29,042 nucleotides of DNA from Litorivivens sp047622145 (GTDB taxonomy: Bacteria; Pseudomonadota; Gammaproteobacteria; Pseudomonadales; Spongiibacteraceae): assembly GCA_047622145.1 (NCBI GenBank), contig JBLHMO010000025.1, positions 1 through 29,042 of the forward strand, written 5' to 3'. This document shows, piece after piece, positions 10,087-17,760 of the stretch. Numbering within the stretch: the first letter of the stretch is position 1; every line of letters begins with the position of its first letter. Below the pieces are notes generated by a model. The model worked only from the letters and a program-made list of their open reading frames with translations, was not told the DNA's origin and did no database searches. The position numbers and the translations under genes were made by a program.

Positions 10087-11000
10087 TGGCAAAGAAAAGA
10101 GGTTTGGGGCGCGGTTTAGACGCTCTATTAGGCAGTCAGGCGGCAGCAAGTCCTGTTATTGAAGCCGTCCCCGTGGGTCAGGCCGCAACGCCGGCCAGCA
10201 ACGGTAAAGCCGTTGACGGTGAGCTGCGGAATATTCCCTTGGATTTGATTCAGCGCGGCAAGTACCAGCCGCGCCGGGATATGCAGCCGGAAGCGCTGGA
10301 AGAATTGTCCGAGTCGATCAAGGCTCAGGGGGTGATACAACCGATCGTGGTGCGCGCTATCGACGACACTCGCTATGAAATTATCGCGGGCGAACGCCGC
10401 TGGCGTGCCGCACAACTGGCAGGTTTAGACACTATTCCTGCGCTTATCCGCGACGTGCCCGATGAAGCCGCTGTCGCGATGGCCCTGATTGAAAATATTC
10501 AACGTGAAGACCTGAACCCGATGGAAGAGGCGATGGCCTTACAAAGGCTGCAGCGCGAGTTTGAATTAACCCATGCGCAAGTCGCTGAAGCCGTGGGCAA
10601 ATCTCGCACCACCGTCACCAACTTACTGCGCTTAACGAATTTGCGCGACGAAGTTCAGCGCATGCTTGAGCATGGCGACCTGGAAATGGGCCATGCCCGA
10701 GCTTTGCTGTCGTTGCCCGCCGACGAGCAATCTTTGGTCGCGTCTCAAATTGTGGGTCGCGGCTTATCTGTGCGACAAACTGAGGCACTGGTGCGGCGCC
10801 TGCTTGAAGAAGCCAAGGCACCGGAAAAAAATTCAACTAAAAAACTCGACCCCGACATCAAGCAATTACAAGATGAGCTGTCCGAAAAACTGGGTTCCCC
10901 AGTGCAGGTGCAACATGGCGCCAAGGGCAAAGGCAAACTGGTGATTAGTTATAATAACCTTAATCAATTGGACGGAATCCTTAAGAAAATCAATCCCTAA
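10086..11000 (+). CDS. parB: Chromosome partitioning protein ParB (Spo0J)
   Basis: CTPase/DNA-binding protein that loads at parS sites and spreads to form the partition complex. It has 304 residues. The N-terminus MAKKRGLGRGLDALLG is the ParA-stimulating motif. The ParB/Srx domain is at about 46-130 with the CTP-binding box GERRWRAAQ (102-110). The helix-turn-helix LTHAQVAEAVGKSRTTVTNL is at about 161-180, and the C-terminal dimerisation domain ends LDGILKKINP. I saw no TGTTNCACGTGAAACA-type parS site in the window, so its sites are probably further away or degenerate. In many relatives atpI follows parB directly; here an accessory block intervenes. Confidence 0.96.
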   Translation: MAKKRGLGRGLDALLGSQAAASPVIEAVPVGQAATPASNGKAVDGELRNIPLDLIQRGKYQPRRDMQPEALEELSESIKAQGVIQPIVVRAIDDTRYEIIAGERRWRAAQLAGLDTIPALIRDVPDEAAVAMALIENIQREDLNPMEEAMALQRLQREFELTHAQVAEAVGKSRTTVTNLLRLTNLRDEVQRMLEHGDLEMGHARALLSLPADEQSLVASQIVGRGLSVRQTEALVRRLLEEAKAPEKNSTKKLDPDIKQLQDELSEKLGSPVQVQHGAKGKGKLVISYNNLNQLDGILKKINP

Positions 11001-11153
11001 TACGCATATTCGGGTTTGACCCAGCCAGCGGTACGGGCATGTAAGGATTAAAGCTTTCTTTCACCATCTCTATACTGAGACTCTGCGTAGCTTATTTTAT
11101 GTTGTTGGCAGCCAATTCCAACGACTTGGGCTTAATCGAGCAGTAGAGGTGCT

Positions 11154-11447
11154 GTGTTGTCGACACGAAGGGCTTATAGTCTGGTCGCTATAAAAGTAAC
11201 CGCCTCACTTGTAATCAGTGTTTTAGCTTTAACGTCGCCAGCCTTTTCAATCGCCCTCTCGAGCGCGCTGGATACCAGAGATATCGAGTATCCGAAGGAT
11301 GAAGCCCCTAGTTGGCGTGAAGTAAAATTAGGCAAAACCTTATTTTTTGTTGAGAAAGACGCGCCTTCGGTAATAGAGTCCATTCTAAAACGCGTCGGCA
11401 AGAATCGTTATTTTGTTTATGGTGGATCCGTGCTGAAAATTCCATGA
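11154..11447 (+). CDS. Small hypothetical protein with a signal-peptide-like N-terminus
   Basis: A 97-residue protein I do not recognise. The N-terminus has a basic stretch (residues 1-14, ending VAIK) followed by a hydrophobic core VTASLVISVLALTSPAFS, which reads like a Sec signal peptide or a single anchor; the mature part would be about 65 residues with mixed charge. It starts with GTG at 11154, and AGAGG lies at 11145-11149 with suitable spacing. It stands alone after parB, converging on the GGDEF pair. No terminator is visible on either side. The ribosome-binding site and signal-like N-terminus argue that it is real, but conservation is unknown. Confidence 0.5.
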   Translation: MLSTRRAYSLVAIKVTASLVISVLALTSPAFSIALSSALDTRDIEYPKDEAPSWREVKLGKTLFFVEKDAPSVIESILKRVGKNRYFVYGGSVLKIP

Positions 11448-11558
11448 GGGATACGATGAAACTCATTGAAATGTTTGCTGGGATGGCAAGGTGGTTTTAG
11501 CTAACAGCCGCTGGCGCGCTGCGCCGGATAGGGCTATCGGAAGCTAGAGTGGGTGCCG

Positions 11559-12752
11559 TTACGCTGGCGATGGGGCAAATTCGGCCTCTCGAGGGTGAGT
11601 TGCTATACGGAAGCAATTTCGGCCATCGGACTTTGCGCGATATAATGCAGCATCAGCAGAGGAATACAAGCCGGCTGCATCAACAAGGTACTGACTGGCT
11701 TCAAATTCACAAATACCGATGCTGGCAGAAATCTTAAATGAAGCCTTTTCTGTTCGAATTTCCGTATTCTCTATCGAGCTGCAGAGGCTGTGTGCTAGCG
11801 TTTCAACGGAGCTACCGGCGGCATCAGTAATCAGCCAAAATTCATCGCCACCGGCTCTGCCAAATATGGAGCTTTTAGGGCAGCCGTAGCTTATGGCTTC
11901 CGCTATTTTTGCAAGCGTCTTGTCTCCTGCATCATGCCCATATTGATCATTAATAGATTTCAAGCTGTCGAGATCAATGATAAGAAGAGCTAGATTGGCC
12001 CCCATATCATCATCTAGAAACCGCCTGGTGTTGTCCTCGAATTGTGTTCTATTTAAAGCGCCAGTCAGCGGATCACAATGTCCTAGATGCTTTAGTTTGG
12101 TGGCCATTTTCGAGCTGATCAAAAGAAGAAAACCGAATGCCGTAATAAAGGTTGTCAGCTGAATGCCCGCCATCCAAGCGATTTGAATGAGGCTATTCTG
12201 GAGCACGCCGCCGTTAGGCCCCATAAGAAATAAATCAACGGCCCTTGCCGACATAGTGACAACAAACAAGGCCAAACTGAATGAAATGATGTAGTGCAAA
12301 AATCCCCGGTTTTGATTTTTTCCACATAAAAGGCAGTGGATAGCCATAATATAAAAGAGATTGTTGGCGATGGTGTAGATTAAATTTCTGGAGGCTAGGG
12401 AATCAACCGGCACAGCAAAAAAACTGATGCTGACCAGGGCACTGATCAGTACGCCGATAACAAGCCGCACCGAAATTTTCCTATCCATAAAAATAGCAAT
12501 TCCTGAGTAAAGGCAAGCCGCGGCCGATATTGCGAAGGTATTTCCCTGCGCGATAACCAATAAGCTTATTTTACCGCCTGAGAGTGCATAGGTGAATGCG
12601 CTAGCCGCATACAGGGTGTAGGAGGCTGCCCACCAGCGTACGGCCGGTTCACGCTCGTACATTTTTAGTGAGGCCAGCACTAAAAATGCGGCAACAATCT
12701 GGACGGTGGTAGTCGCTAAAAATAGCGAGGGCATGCTTATGCGGTCAAGCAT
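11559..12752 (-). CDS. Membrane-anchored GGDEF diguanylate cyclase (second gene of pair)
   Basis: Predicted to make cyclic di-GMP from GTP at the inner membrane. It has 397 residues: the first about 215 contain six to seven hydrophobic segments (for example 10-30, 95-113, 155-170, 196-214), and residues about 225-385 form a GGDEF domain. The domain has DPLTGALNR, LLIIDLDSLKSINDQYGHDAGD (metal Asp at about 260), GRAGGDEF (GGDEF 301-305), SIGIC, and YRAKSDGRN. The active site is intact. The RxxD product-inhibition site is absent, with PKSS in its place. Its ATG overlaps the end of the upstream GGDEF gene by 8 nt, so the two are cotranslated. The membrane domain is not one I can name; it may be a MASE-like sensor. 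Confidence 0.88.
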   Translation of the reverse strand: MLDRISMPSLFLATTTVQIVAAFLVLASLKMYEREPAVRWWAASYTLYAASAFTYALSGGKISLLVIAQGNTFAISAAACLYSGIAIFMDRKISVRLVIGVLISALVSISFFAVPVDSLASRNLIYTIANNLFYIMAIHCLLCGKNQNRGFLHYIISFSLALFVVTMSARAVDLFLMGPNGGVLQNSLIQIAWMAGIQLTTFITAFGFLLLISSKMATKLKHLGHCDPLTGALNRTQFEDNTRRFLDDDMGANLALLIIDLDSLKSINDQYGHDAGDKTLAKIAEAISYGCPKSSIFGRAGGDEFWLITDAAGSSVETLAHSLCSSIENTEIRTEKASFKISASIGICEFEASQYLVDAAGLYSSADAALYRAKSDGRNCFRIATHPREAEFAPSPA

Positions 12753-13935
12753 CTGCGGGCTCTAATAGCGGCGCTGAATCACCGGTGAATGAAAGTGGGG
12801 TAACGACCTGATTCCGACCTTTGCGCTTGGCTTCCAGTAGCAAATTGTCAGCCTCGAGGATCGCCGAGTGCAAGTCGTCCACGGTGTCTACGCACATAGT
12901 TGTCACACCAATACTGACGGTATAGTGAAAGGTAGAGTTATCAAATATTACGCTGCTGCCAGCGATTCCAGACTTAATACGCGTAGCCACTACAGCGGTT
13001 TCCTGTAGTGTGGCCCCAGGGATTGCGACCCAGAATTCTTCTCCGCCCGCTCTGGCGCATATGTCGGCAGAGCGCAGCCGCTGTTTTAGTGCGGATGAAA
13101 ATGTTATTAAGGTATGGTCACCCGCAGCATGGCCGTAAGTGTCATTCAGCATTTTGAATTCATCAAAGTCGATTACCATTATGCCGCATTGTCCGCGCAG
13201 GAATTTTGCCTTGTGAAAAAAACCGTGGCGATTTCTAAGCTTGGTAAGTCCGTCATAGTGTGCCTGTCGCGCCAGCTGTTTTTTAATTTTCCCGCTAATA
13301 AGGAGTGTGTAGCAGAAACTGGTTGTAAAAATTACTATCGCTACAGCCAACAAGGCAATAGGGCCGACCAGCCCGATATCGAGCGCGGTGATGGGCACAT
13401 TACCGACTGATATTAAGGGTTCGATTCGCGCCGCTAGGCCCAGAGCCGTAAGTGTGTGAATGCTCCCCAGCGTTCTATAGAGCGTGAGTTGGCCGCGCGT
13501 GCCTTTTGCAGAAAAAAGGTGGAAAGCCATGAGCAGGTAGAACGGCATGCTAACGACGGAACTGACGAGATTCCGAAAGCCTAGGGAAGGCGAAATCAGT
13601 GTCCAGTAGGCGATGCTGAAGAGAGCAACTGTAATCATTACCAGCCAGCCAGCGGTCGACGAGGCTATGCCCAGAAATTTCATCACACCCTTGTAACTCA
13701 ACATGCAGGCGCCCATCAACAGCGCATTTCGCAGGATGATGGGTCCGCTAGCATCGCTAGAAACACTAAGAAAAAGAGCGAGAAAATAAAACAGAAAACC
13801 GAAAAACCAGAATTTTGTGGCGGGCTCATCGTCGTGCACGTAAAGCACCATTGCCATGACGACAATGCTGCAAAATCCAAAAATTGTACAGGCGAAGTAG
13901 AGAGTGTAGGTATCTAGTTCTGATGGCAAATTCAA
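12745..13935 (-). CDS. Membrane-anchored GGEEF diguanylate cyclase (first gene of pair)
   Basis: A second predicted cyclic di-GMP synthase with the same plan as its neighbour: 396 residues, about seven hydrophobic segments up to residue 214, then a GGDEF domain. Visible motifs are DGLTKLRNR, VIDFDEFKMLNDTYGHAAGD, ARAGGEEF (GGEEF 297-301), SIGV and AKRKGRNQV. Unlike the neighbour it has an RxxD inhibitory site, RSAD (288-291), at the correct five-residue distance. Equal length and shared layout suggest tandem duplication followed by divergence. The start is uncertain: TTG at 13935, or in-frame TTG at 13929, which has better spacing from AGGA. No strong promoter was found in the 205-bp spacer upstream. 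Confidence 0.88.
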   Translation of the reverse strand: MNLPSELDTYTLYFACTIFGFCSIVVMAMVLYVHDDEPATKFWFFGFLFYFLALFLSVSSDASGPIILRNALLMGACMLSYKGVMKFLGIASSTAGWLVMITVALFSIAYWTLISPSLGFRNLVSSVVSMPFYLLMAFHLFSAKGTRGQLTLYRTLGSIHTLTALGLAARIEPLISVGNVPITALDIGLVGPIALLAVAIVIFTTSFCYTLLISGKIKKQLARQAHYDGLTKLRNRHGFFHKAKFLRGQCGIMVIDFDEFKMLNDTYGHAAGDHTLITFSSALKQRLRSADICARAGGEEFWVAIPGATLQETAVVATRIKSGIAGSSVIFDNSTFHYTVSIGVTTMCVDTVDDLHSAILEADNLLLEAKRKGRNQVVTPLSFTGDSAPLLEPADA

Positions 13936-14140
13936 ATTCCTGAATTATGCTCAGATAATGTCTGTGTTGTTAAATACATTAGCACCCAAAGTAATCGCTT
14001 TCCTAATGATTATCTACCGAGTGCGGAGGCTAAAACCCAGCATACTCGTTAAACAGCAAGTTACGACAACTCGCCCGATTTATTATTTGCCGCAGGCTTG
14101 CGTTTTATCCCGGTCTGTATTTGTACGGTGTGACCGTAAG

Positions 14141-15559
14141 CTAGCCTAGCGTCGTTGTTTTCAAGTCATCGTACGACTCTTGAATACACTGGGCATAAAA
14201 CGCCGGGTCAGGCATTTGTTCGCGGCAGGCGTTAAACGAAATTGCAATGGTTCCTTTCTTGTTTTGTACGGTGCTGTACACCACATGGAATAGTCCGACC
14301 CCAGGCAAAAGCGGGCCAAGACTTAAACCGTCGACTAATTCAGCGCCGCAAAAATACAATTGCACGGGTGGCCCCGGGACGTTGGTGACCATGGTGTTGA
14401 AGATCACGGCACGCTCGGTCAGCCCGGTGCTGACCGAGGCGCGCATGGCGAGAGCCATCATGCCGCCAGGCAAGACATCGGTAACGTCCATGGCGATACG
14501 CGGGCCCAGCGCTTGGGCGTAGGATTTACTTTGTTTGGACTCGGATTGAATCGCTTCTAGACAGGCTTTTGGGTTAGTGAGGTCTGTGCGCAGTGCCACC
14601 GTCATAAAACCGACCATATTGCCGCCGGCACCCTTTTCGGCGTCGTTGCGAACATCAATCGGGCAGCCGGTAACAAGGGTCTTTTCCGGCAGTTCCTGTT
14701 TGGATTCCAGATAGCGGCGCAGTGCTCCGGACACAATGGTTAACATCACATCGTTTACCGTGACACCTTGAACCGAATTTTTTATCGCGCGAACGTCTTC
14801 AAAAGAAAACTTCACTGAACTCACTACCCGGTAGCGGGATATTTTTTCCTGAAAGCGAGTTTTCTGTTTGTCGTCCAGCGAGCGGAAGTCGCCCTGCTTG
14901 CGACCGCGGCGTATGCGGCGGTAGGCGGGTATTGCGTTGCCGACCAACTTCAGAAGTTTTCGGGGTTTGCGCAGGTTGTTAACGTAGGCTTTGGCGAGCA
15001 ACTGCCAATCGGACGCACGTTCTATGATGCGTGGCGGTGCTTCACCTGTGCTAGCGATTTCCGGTGACAAGTCGTGCATCAGCGGGAAAAACATTGCGCC
15101 GGTAGCACCGTCCATCGCCGAGTGGTGGACTTTCAGCATCATTGCAAAGCAATTTTCGGGCAGGCCTTCAATATTGTCGAGGCCCTCTATGACATACATC
15201 TCCCACAGTGGCTTGCTCAAATCGAGTGGCCTGGCGTGCAAGCGGGCGACTTGAATACAGAGCTGGCGCCAGTCTCCAGGCGAGGGCAGGGCGATGTGGC
15301 GAACGTGATACTCAAGGTCAAAGTGCTCGTCTTCTACCCAGTAAGGGTTATCTAAACCCATAGGTACACGAGCAAGTTTACGTGTGAAAATTGGAGAGAG
15401 ATGCAGTCTGCTTTCCAGAGTAGAAAGAATCTGCTTGAAGCGCACTGTGCCGCCTTCGGCGGATGACTGGTCGTATATGCTCAGGCCACCAATGTGCTGT
15501 GGGAGACCGTCCATCTCCGCATGCAAAAACATCGCATCCTGGCCGCTCAGCTGCTCCAT
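14141..15559 (-). CDS. Wax ester synthase / diacylglycerol O-acyltransferase (WS/DGAT) family protein
   Basis: Predicted to transfer acyl-CoA onto fatty alcohols or diacylglycerol, making wax esters or triacylglycerol as storage lipid at the inner membrane. From the ATG at 15559 it has 472 residues, normal for the family. The start is chosen because MEQLSGQDAMFLHAEM is the typical N-terminus; the frame is open 66 codons further upstream, but that part is not family-like and crosses the terminator of the neighbouring cupin gene. The catalytic motif HHSAMDG is intact at 145-151. PLDLSKPLWEMYVIEGL (111-127) and NDVMLTIVSGALRRYL (from 269) are the other family blocks. It is transcribed apart from the cupin gene. 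Confidence 0.93.
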   Translation of the reverse strand: MEQLSGQDAMFLHAEMDGLPQHIGGLSIYDQSSAEGGTVRFKQILSTLESRLHLSPIFTRKLARVPMGLDNPYWVEDEHFDLEYHVRHIALPSPGDWRQLCIQVARLHARPLDLSKPLWEMYVIEGLDNIEGLPENCFAMMLKVHHSAMDGATGAMFFPLMHDLSPEIASTGEAPPRIIERASDWQLLAKAYVNNLRKPRKLLKLVGNAIPAYRRIRRGRKQGDFRSLDDKQKTRFQEKISRYRVVSSVKFSFEDVRAIKNSVQGVTVNDVMLTIVSGALRRYLESKQELPEKTLVTGCPIDVRNDAEKGAGGNMVGFMTVALRTDLTNPKACLEAIQSESKQSKSYAQALGPRIAMDVTDVLPGGMMALAMRASVSTGLTERAVIFNTMVTNVPGPPVQLYFCGAELVDGLSLGPLLPGVGLFHVVYSTVQNKKGTIAISFNACREQMPDPAFYAQCIQESYDDLKTTTLG

Positions 15560-15634
15560 AAGTCTATTTCTTATTAATGATGATGTAGCGTAAGGTACTT
15601 GCTTGCGCGAATTATCTCCAGTGGCAAATAGCAT

Positions 15635-15660
15635 AAAAAACGGCTGCACGAGGCAGCCGC
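15635..15660 (-). terminator. Intrinsic terminator of the cupin gene
   Basis: On the minus strand a hairpin with stem CGGCTGC/GCAGCCG (7 bp, arms 15641-15647 and 15653-15659, 5-nt loop) is followed by a run of six U (15635-15640). It sits 27 bp after the cupin stop and ends transcription before the WS/DGAT start. Confidence 0.8.
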
Positions 15661-15686
15661 TATTAATCGTGGAAATCGATGGCGGC

Positions 15687-16577
15687 TCACTGATAGCCTG
15701 GATCTTCCCAGTCACCAATCGAGCGCGAGCGCACCGGCTGCAGGTGCACGGGTGCAATCGTGTGAGGGTACTCTGGCCCCCAGTTAACCGGATCGCCCTT
15801 CATTTCGACGCGGGCGTTGTCGGTATACCAATCGACCAAATCGCCGTCGCACCTGAGCAACCATACGGTGCCTTGGTCGCCGGCCGTAAAGTCGCCGTGG
15901 CGAATCAGCGGCGGGCGAAAAAAGTAAGTCCCTGGCCACATTTCACCATAATTGTAGTGAAAGCTACCTTCGAGGCAGTAAGCTTCTTCGTATACGGGGT
16001 GGTGAGCTAGGGGATGCTCACGCCAGTTGGGTTTGGCTTTAATCAGGCGCGTGTAAAATCCGGTTTTCTCATCTCGGTACAACATTTTGATGTACAGGCC
16101 CGGTACCGGTGTGCCACCCAAATCGAAGCGCATGGGACTGCCGTCTTCAACGTTGATCCAGTCCAACTCCGTGGTGCGAGCTATCACCAACTTCTGGTCT
16201 GCGCGGATACCGTCTTTGTTCACATCGGTCACTTCAAAAGCCCAATCACCGTATTCGCGGAAAAACAATATCTTGGTGCCTTGCTTGACGCCGATGGCAG
16301 GGGCCACCACGCCCTTCGGTGTGCACCAGTAGCCACCCTCGCTCAGCACTTCATCGCCGATGCTGAGCTCGCCCTCGAGCACATACCATTCGGTTTGCGC
16401 GGCATGTACGCCGGCTGGGCGGGTCCAGTCGCTTAAAAATTCGATGCTGGCGGATACGGAACCGTCTTCTTCGTCATAGGCAAGATTGCGCTGCCTCGCC
16501 TCGCCCTTGGCGTACATAAATTCAGCGGGATGCCAGATCAGGTCTTTTTCGTCTATCAGTTCTACATGTGGGCGCAC
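15687..16577 (-). CDS. Two-domain cupin protein (ChrR-like / DUF4437-like)
   Basis: A 296-residue protein with two cupin-type beta-barrel halves, at about 45-110 and 180-240. The first half has VHAAQTEWYVLEGEL (His58, Glu63) and the second EHPLAHHPVYEEAYCLEG (His192/193, Glu197/198) plus RHGDF (His227), so the second half has a more complete set of metal-ligand candidates. Function is unknown: such proteins include ChrR-type sensors and small oxygenases or isomerases. The GTG start is set by GGAGG (16585-16589, minus strand) 7 nt upstream. Its own terminator follows. I recognise the fold pattern, not the specific family. Confidence 0.75.
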   Translation of the reverse strand: MRPHVELIDEKDLIWHPAEFMYAKGEARQRNLAYDEEDGSVSASIEFLSDWTRPAGVHAAQTEWYVLEGELSIGDEVLSEGGYWCTPKGVVAPAIGVKQGTKILFFREYGDWAFEVTDVNKDGIRADQKLVIARTTELDWINVEDGSPMRFDLGGTPVPGLYIKMLYRDEKTGFYTRLIKAKPNWREHPLAHHPVYEEAYCLEGSFHYNYGEMWPGTYFFRPPLIRHGDFTAGDQGTVWLLRCDGDLVDWYTDNARVEMKGDPVNWGPEYPHTIAPVHLQPVRSRSIGDWEDPGYQ

Positions 16578-16741
16578 GGGTGTACCTCCGCGTGATCGTG
16601 GGCGACGACAGATCGCCTGCTGTAAATAGTAGCGCAGTGTAAGCGCAAGTCCGGCCTGCGACTTAATGAGCTAATGATATATTAATAAGCTTTATGGGGC
16701 AATGCGCCTCCACAGTGGGGCGCGCTGGTAGATGGGCGGGC

Positions 16742-16878
16742 TTAGTTTCGGTAGTGAATGCCCAGGCGGCTGTAGCAAAACCCGAGTATCCATAAAAGGC
16801 CGATCAGCAGAAAGCGGATGTCGTCGAACAAAGGTGGGAGGCATTGTAATCGTCCAGCCATTGTTCCAAAGTGCGCAT
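16742..16878 (-). pseudogene. Deletion remnant of a DUF962 / Mpo1-like membrane protein gene
   Basis: On the minus strand an ATG at 16878 opens MRTLEQWLDDYNASH, a typical start of bacterial DUF962 (Mpo1/YGL010w-like) proteins, then runs into TGA a few codons later. In the next frame the same DNA encodes LFDDIRFLLIGLLWILGF followed by CYSRLGIHYRN and a stop at 16742, which resembles the end of that family. The roughly 100 residues expected between them are missing and the two parts are out of frame, with the joint near 16820-16830. This is therefore an internal deletion product, not a working gene. Family assignment is from remembered sequence pattern. The surrounding spacer (16578-16741 and 16879-17095) holds nothing else I can support. 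Confidence 0.6.
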
Positions 16879-17095
16879 GGCCGTAACCGATCCAGTTTCA
16901 GGATAGATAGCGCGAAGATAGGCCTAGATTGAATTGAGGGCAATGGCGGATCTGACGCAGAGGTGAATTTAGCCGCATTCAAAGGCGTGGCCAGCAGATA
17001 TGGTGGCTGGCAGCTCCTTCGCTACACGATATAGTGGCAGCCAGGCCCTTTTACCCAATGGCGGGAGCCATGCGCGGCTAGGCCATGGCGATTGC

Positions 17096-17110
17096 GCGAC
17101 ATTTTGTCGC
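17096..17110. promoter_or_regulatory. Inverted repeat upstream of the ATP synthase promoter
   Basis: GCGACA-TTT-TGTCGC is a perfect 6-bp dyad with a 3-nt centre, 20 bp upstream of the -35 element. It could be an operator for an unknown regulator or chance; there is no T tract. Confidence 0.3.
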
Positions 17111-17130
17111 ATACGTTCATGGCATATCGG

Positions 17131-17159
17131 TTGATACTTAACCACGTAGACCCTATAAT
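17131..17159 (+). promoter_or_regulatory. Near-consensus sigma-70 promoter of the ATP synthase operon
   Basis: TTGATA (17131-17136), 17-nt spacer, perfect TATAAT (17154-17159). Predicted start is near 17166, giving a leader of about 63 nt before atpI. Its strength fits the high demand for ATP synthase. Confidence 0.8.
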
Positions 17160-17228
17160 TCGCACCGCTTTTTGGACGAGTCATAGAGTACTGCGATCGG
17201 CTTGCAAAACGAGTAGTTGGGGAGAGGC

Positions 17229-17651
17229 ATGGTACAGTGGCGAGGTGGAAAACCGCCGGCAACTGCGCCGATTAAAGGCCCCCCACTATTCAAAATATAC
17301 GGTCTGCAGGTGCTGTTGCTCTTTGTGCTTGCGGCCGGTTTATTGCTGATTGATTTGCTTACAGCCAAATCGGCGCTGATTGGCGGCTTGATATCCGTAC
17401 TCCCCAATGCTTATTTCGCCCGCTTGGCGTTTCGCCATCGGGGGGCACGCGCCGCTGCTGCGGTAGCGCAGTCGTTTTATCGCGGCGAGGCGGGCAAGTT
17501 TGTGATGACGGCGATCCTGTTCGCGCTGGTGTTCAGTACCGTGCAGCCACTGCGGGCAGAGGTCTTATTAATTGCCTTTGTGGCGATGACTTTGATCAAT
17601 ACGTTTTTTGCTTGGCAGCTTAGCAACCAGCGTGCAACACAAGCCCGTTAG
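17229..17651 (+). CDS. atpI: ATP synthase protein I
   Basis: Small inner-membrane protein, first cistron of the atp operon, proposed to aid c-ring assembly or Mg/Ca supply but not part of the purified enzyme. It has 140 residues from the ATG at 17229, with GGAG at 17220-17223 giving the spacing; a TTG four codons upstream is less likely. Four hydrophobic segments are visible: YGLQVLLLFVLAAGLLLID (about 28-46), SALIGGLISVLPNAYFARL (52-70), FVMTAILFALVFSTV (about 94-108) and VLLIAFVAMTLINTFFAW (about 115-132). A long 109-nt spacer containing a possible attenuator separates it from atpB. Confidence 0.9.
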   Translation: MVQWRGGKPPATAPIKGPPLFKIYGLQVLLLFVLAAGLLLIDLLTAKSALIGGLISVLPNAYFARLAFRHRGARAAAAVAQSFYRGEAGKFVMTAILFALVFSTVQPLRAEVLLIAFVAMTLINTFFAWQLSNQRATQAR

Positions 17652-17690
17652 GGTGGGACTTATTTAGCGTAAGTTAATTAGGGTAGCTCG

Positions 17691-17730
17691 AAAAATCGCT
17701 TCGCCCAGTCAGCAAAAGGCGACGCTTTTT
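17691..17730 (+). terminator. Possible attenuator hairpin between atpI and atpB
   Basis: The arm AAAAATCGCTTCGCC (17691-17705) can pair with GGCGACGCTTTTT (17718-17730) across a 12-nt loop: five G/C-rich pairs, one mismatch, a GC pair-step, a 2-nt bulge and five A-U pairs. The 3' arm ends in five T. It lies 30 nt before atpB, so a full stop is unlikely; it could instead attenuate transcription or stabilise the downstream mRNA end. Confidence 0.35.
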
Positions 17731-17760
17731 CAAGATACCTTTTAGATTTGAGAGTGAGAC

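Noticed and set aside
9216..11153. parS site search near parAB
   Set aside because: No sequence close to TGTTNCACGTGAAACA was found by eye here or elsewhere in the window.
13936..14140. Possible terminator (ACGGT-GTG-ACCGT) downstream of WS/DGAT and promoter for the GGDEF pair
   Set aside because: The stem is only 5 bp with no T run, and no -35/-10 pair of reasonable quality was seen in the spacer.
15560..15757. N-terminal extension of the WS/DGAT frame to 15757
   Set aside because: The extra 66 codons are unlike the family, contain a cysteine-rich odd sequence, and would start upstream of the cupin gene's terminator and inside the cupin coding region.
16969..17407. Overlapping open frames on both strands around the atp promoter
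   Set aside because: They run through the promoter and atpI start, have no family features, and read as chance frames.
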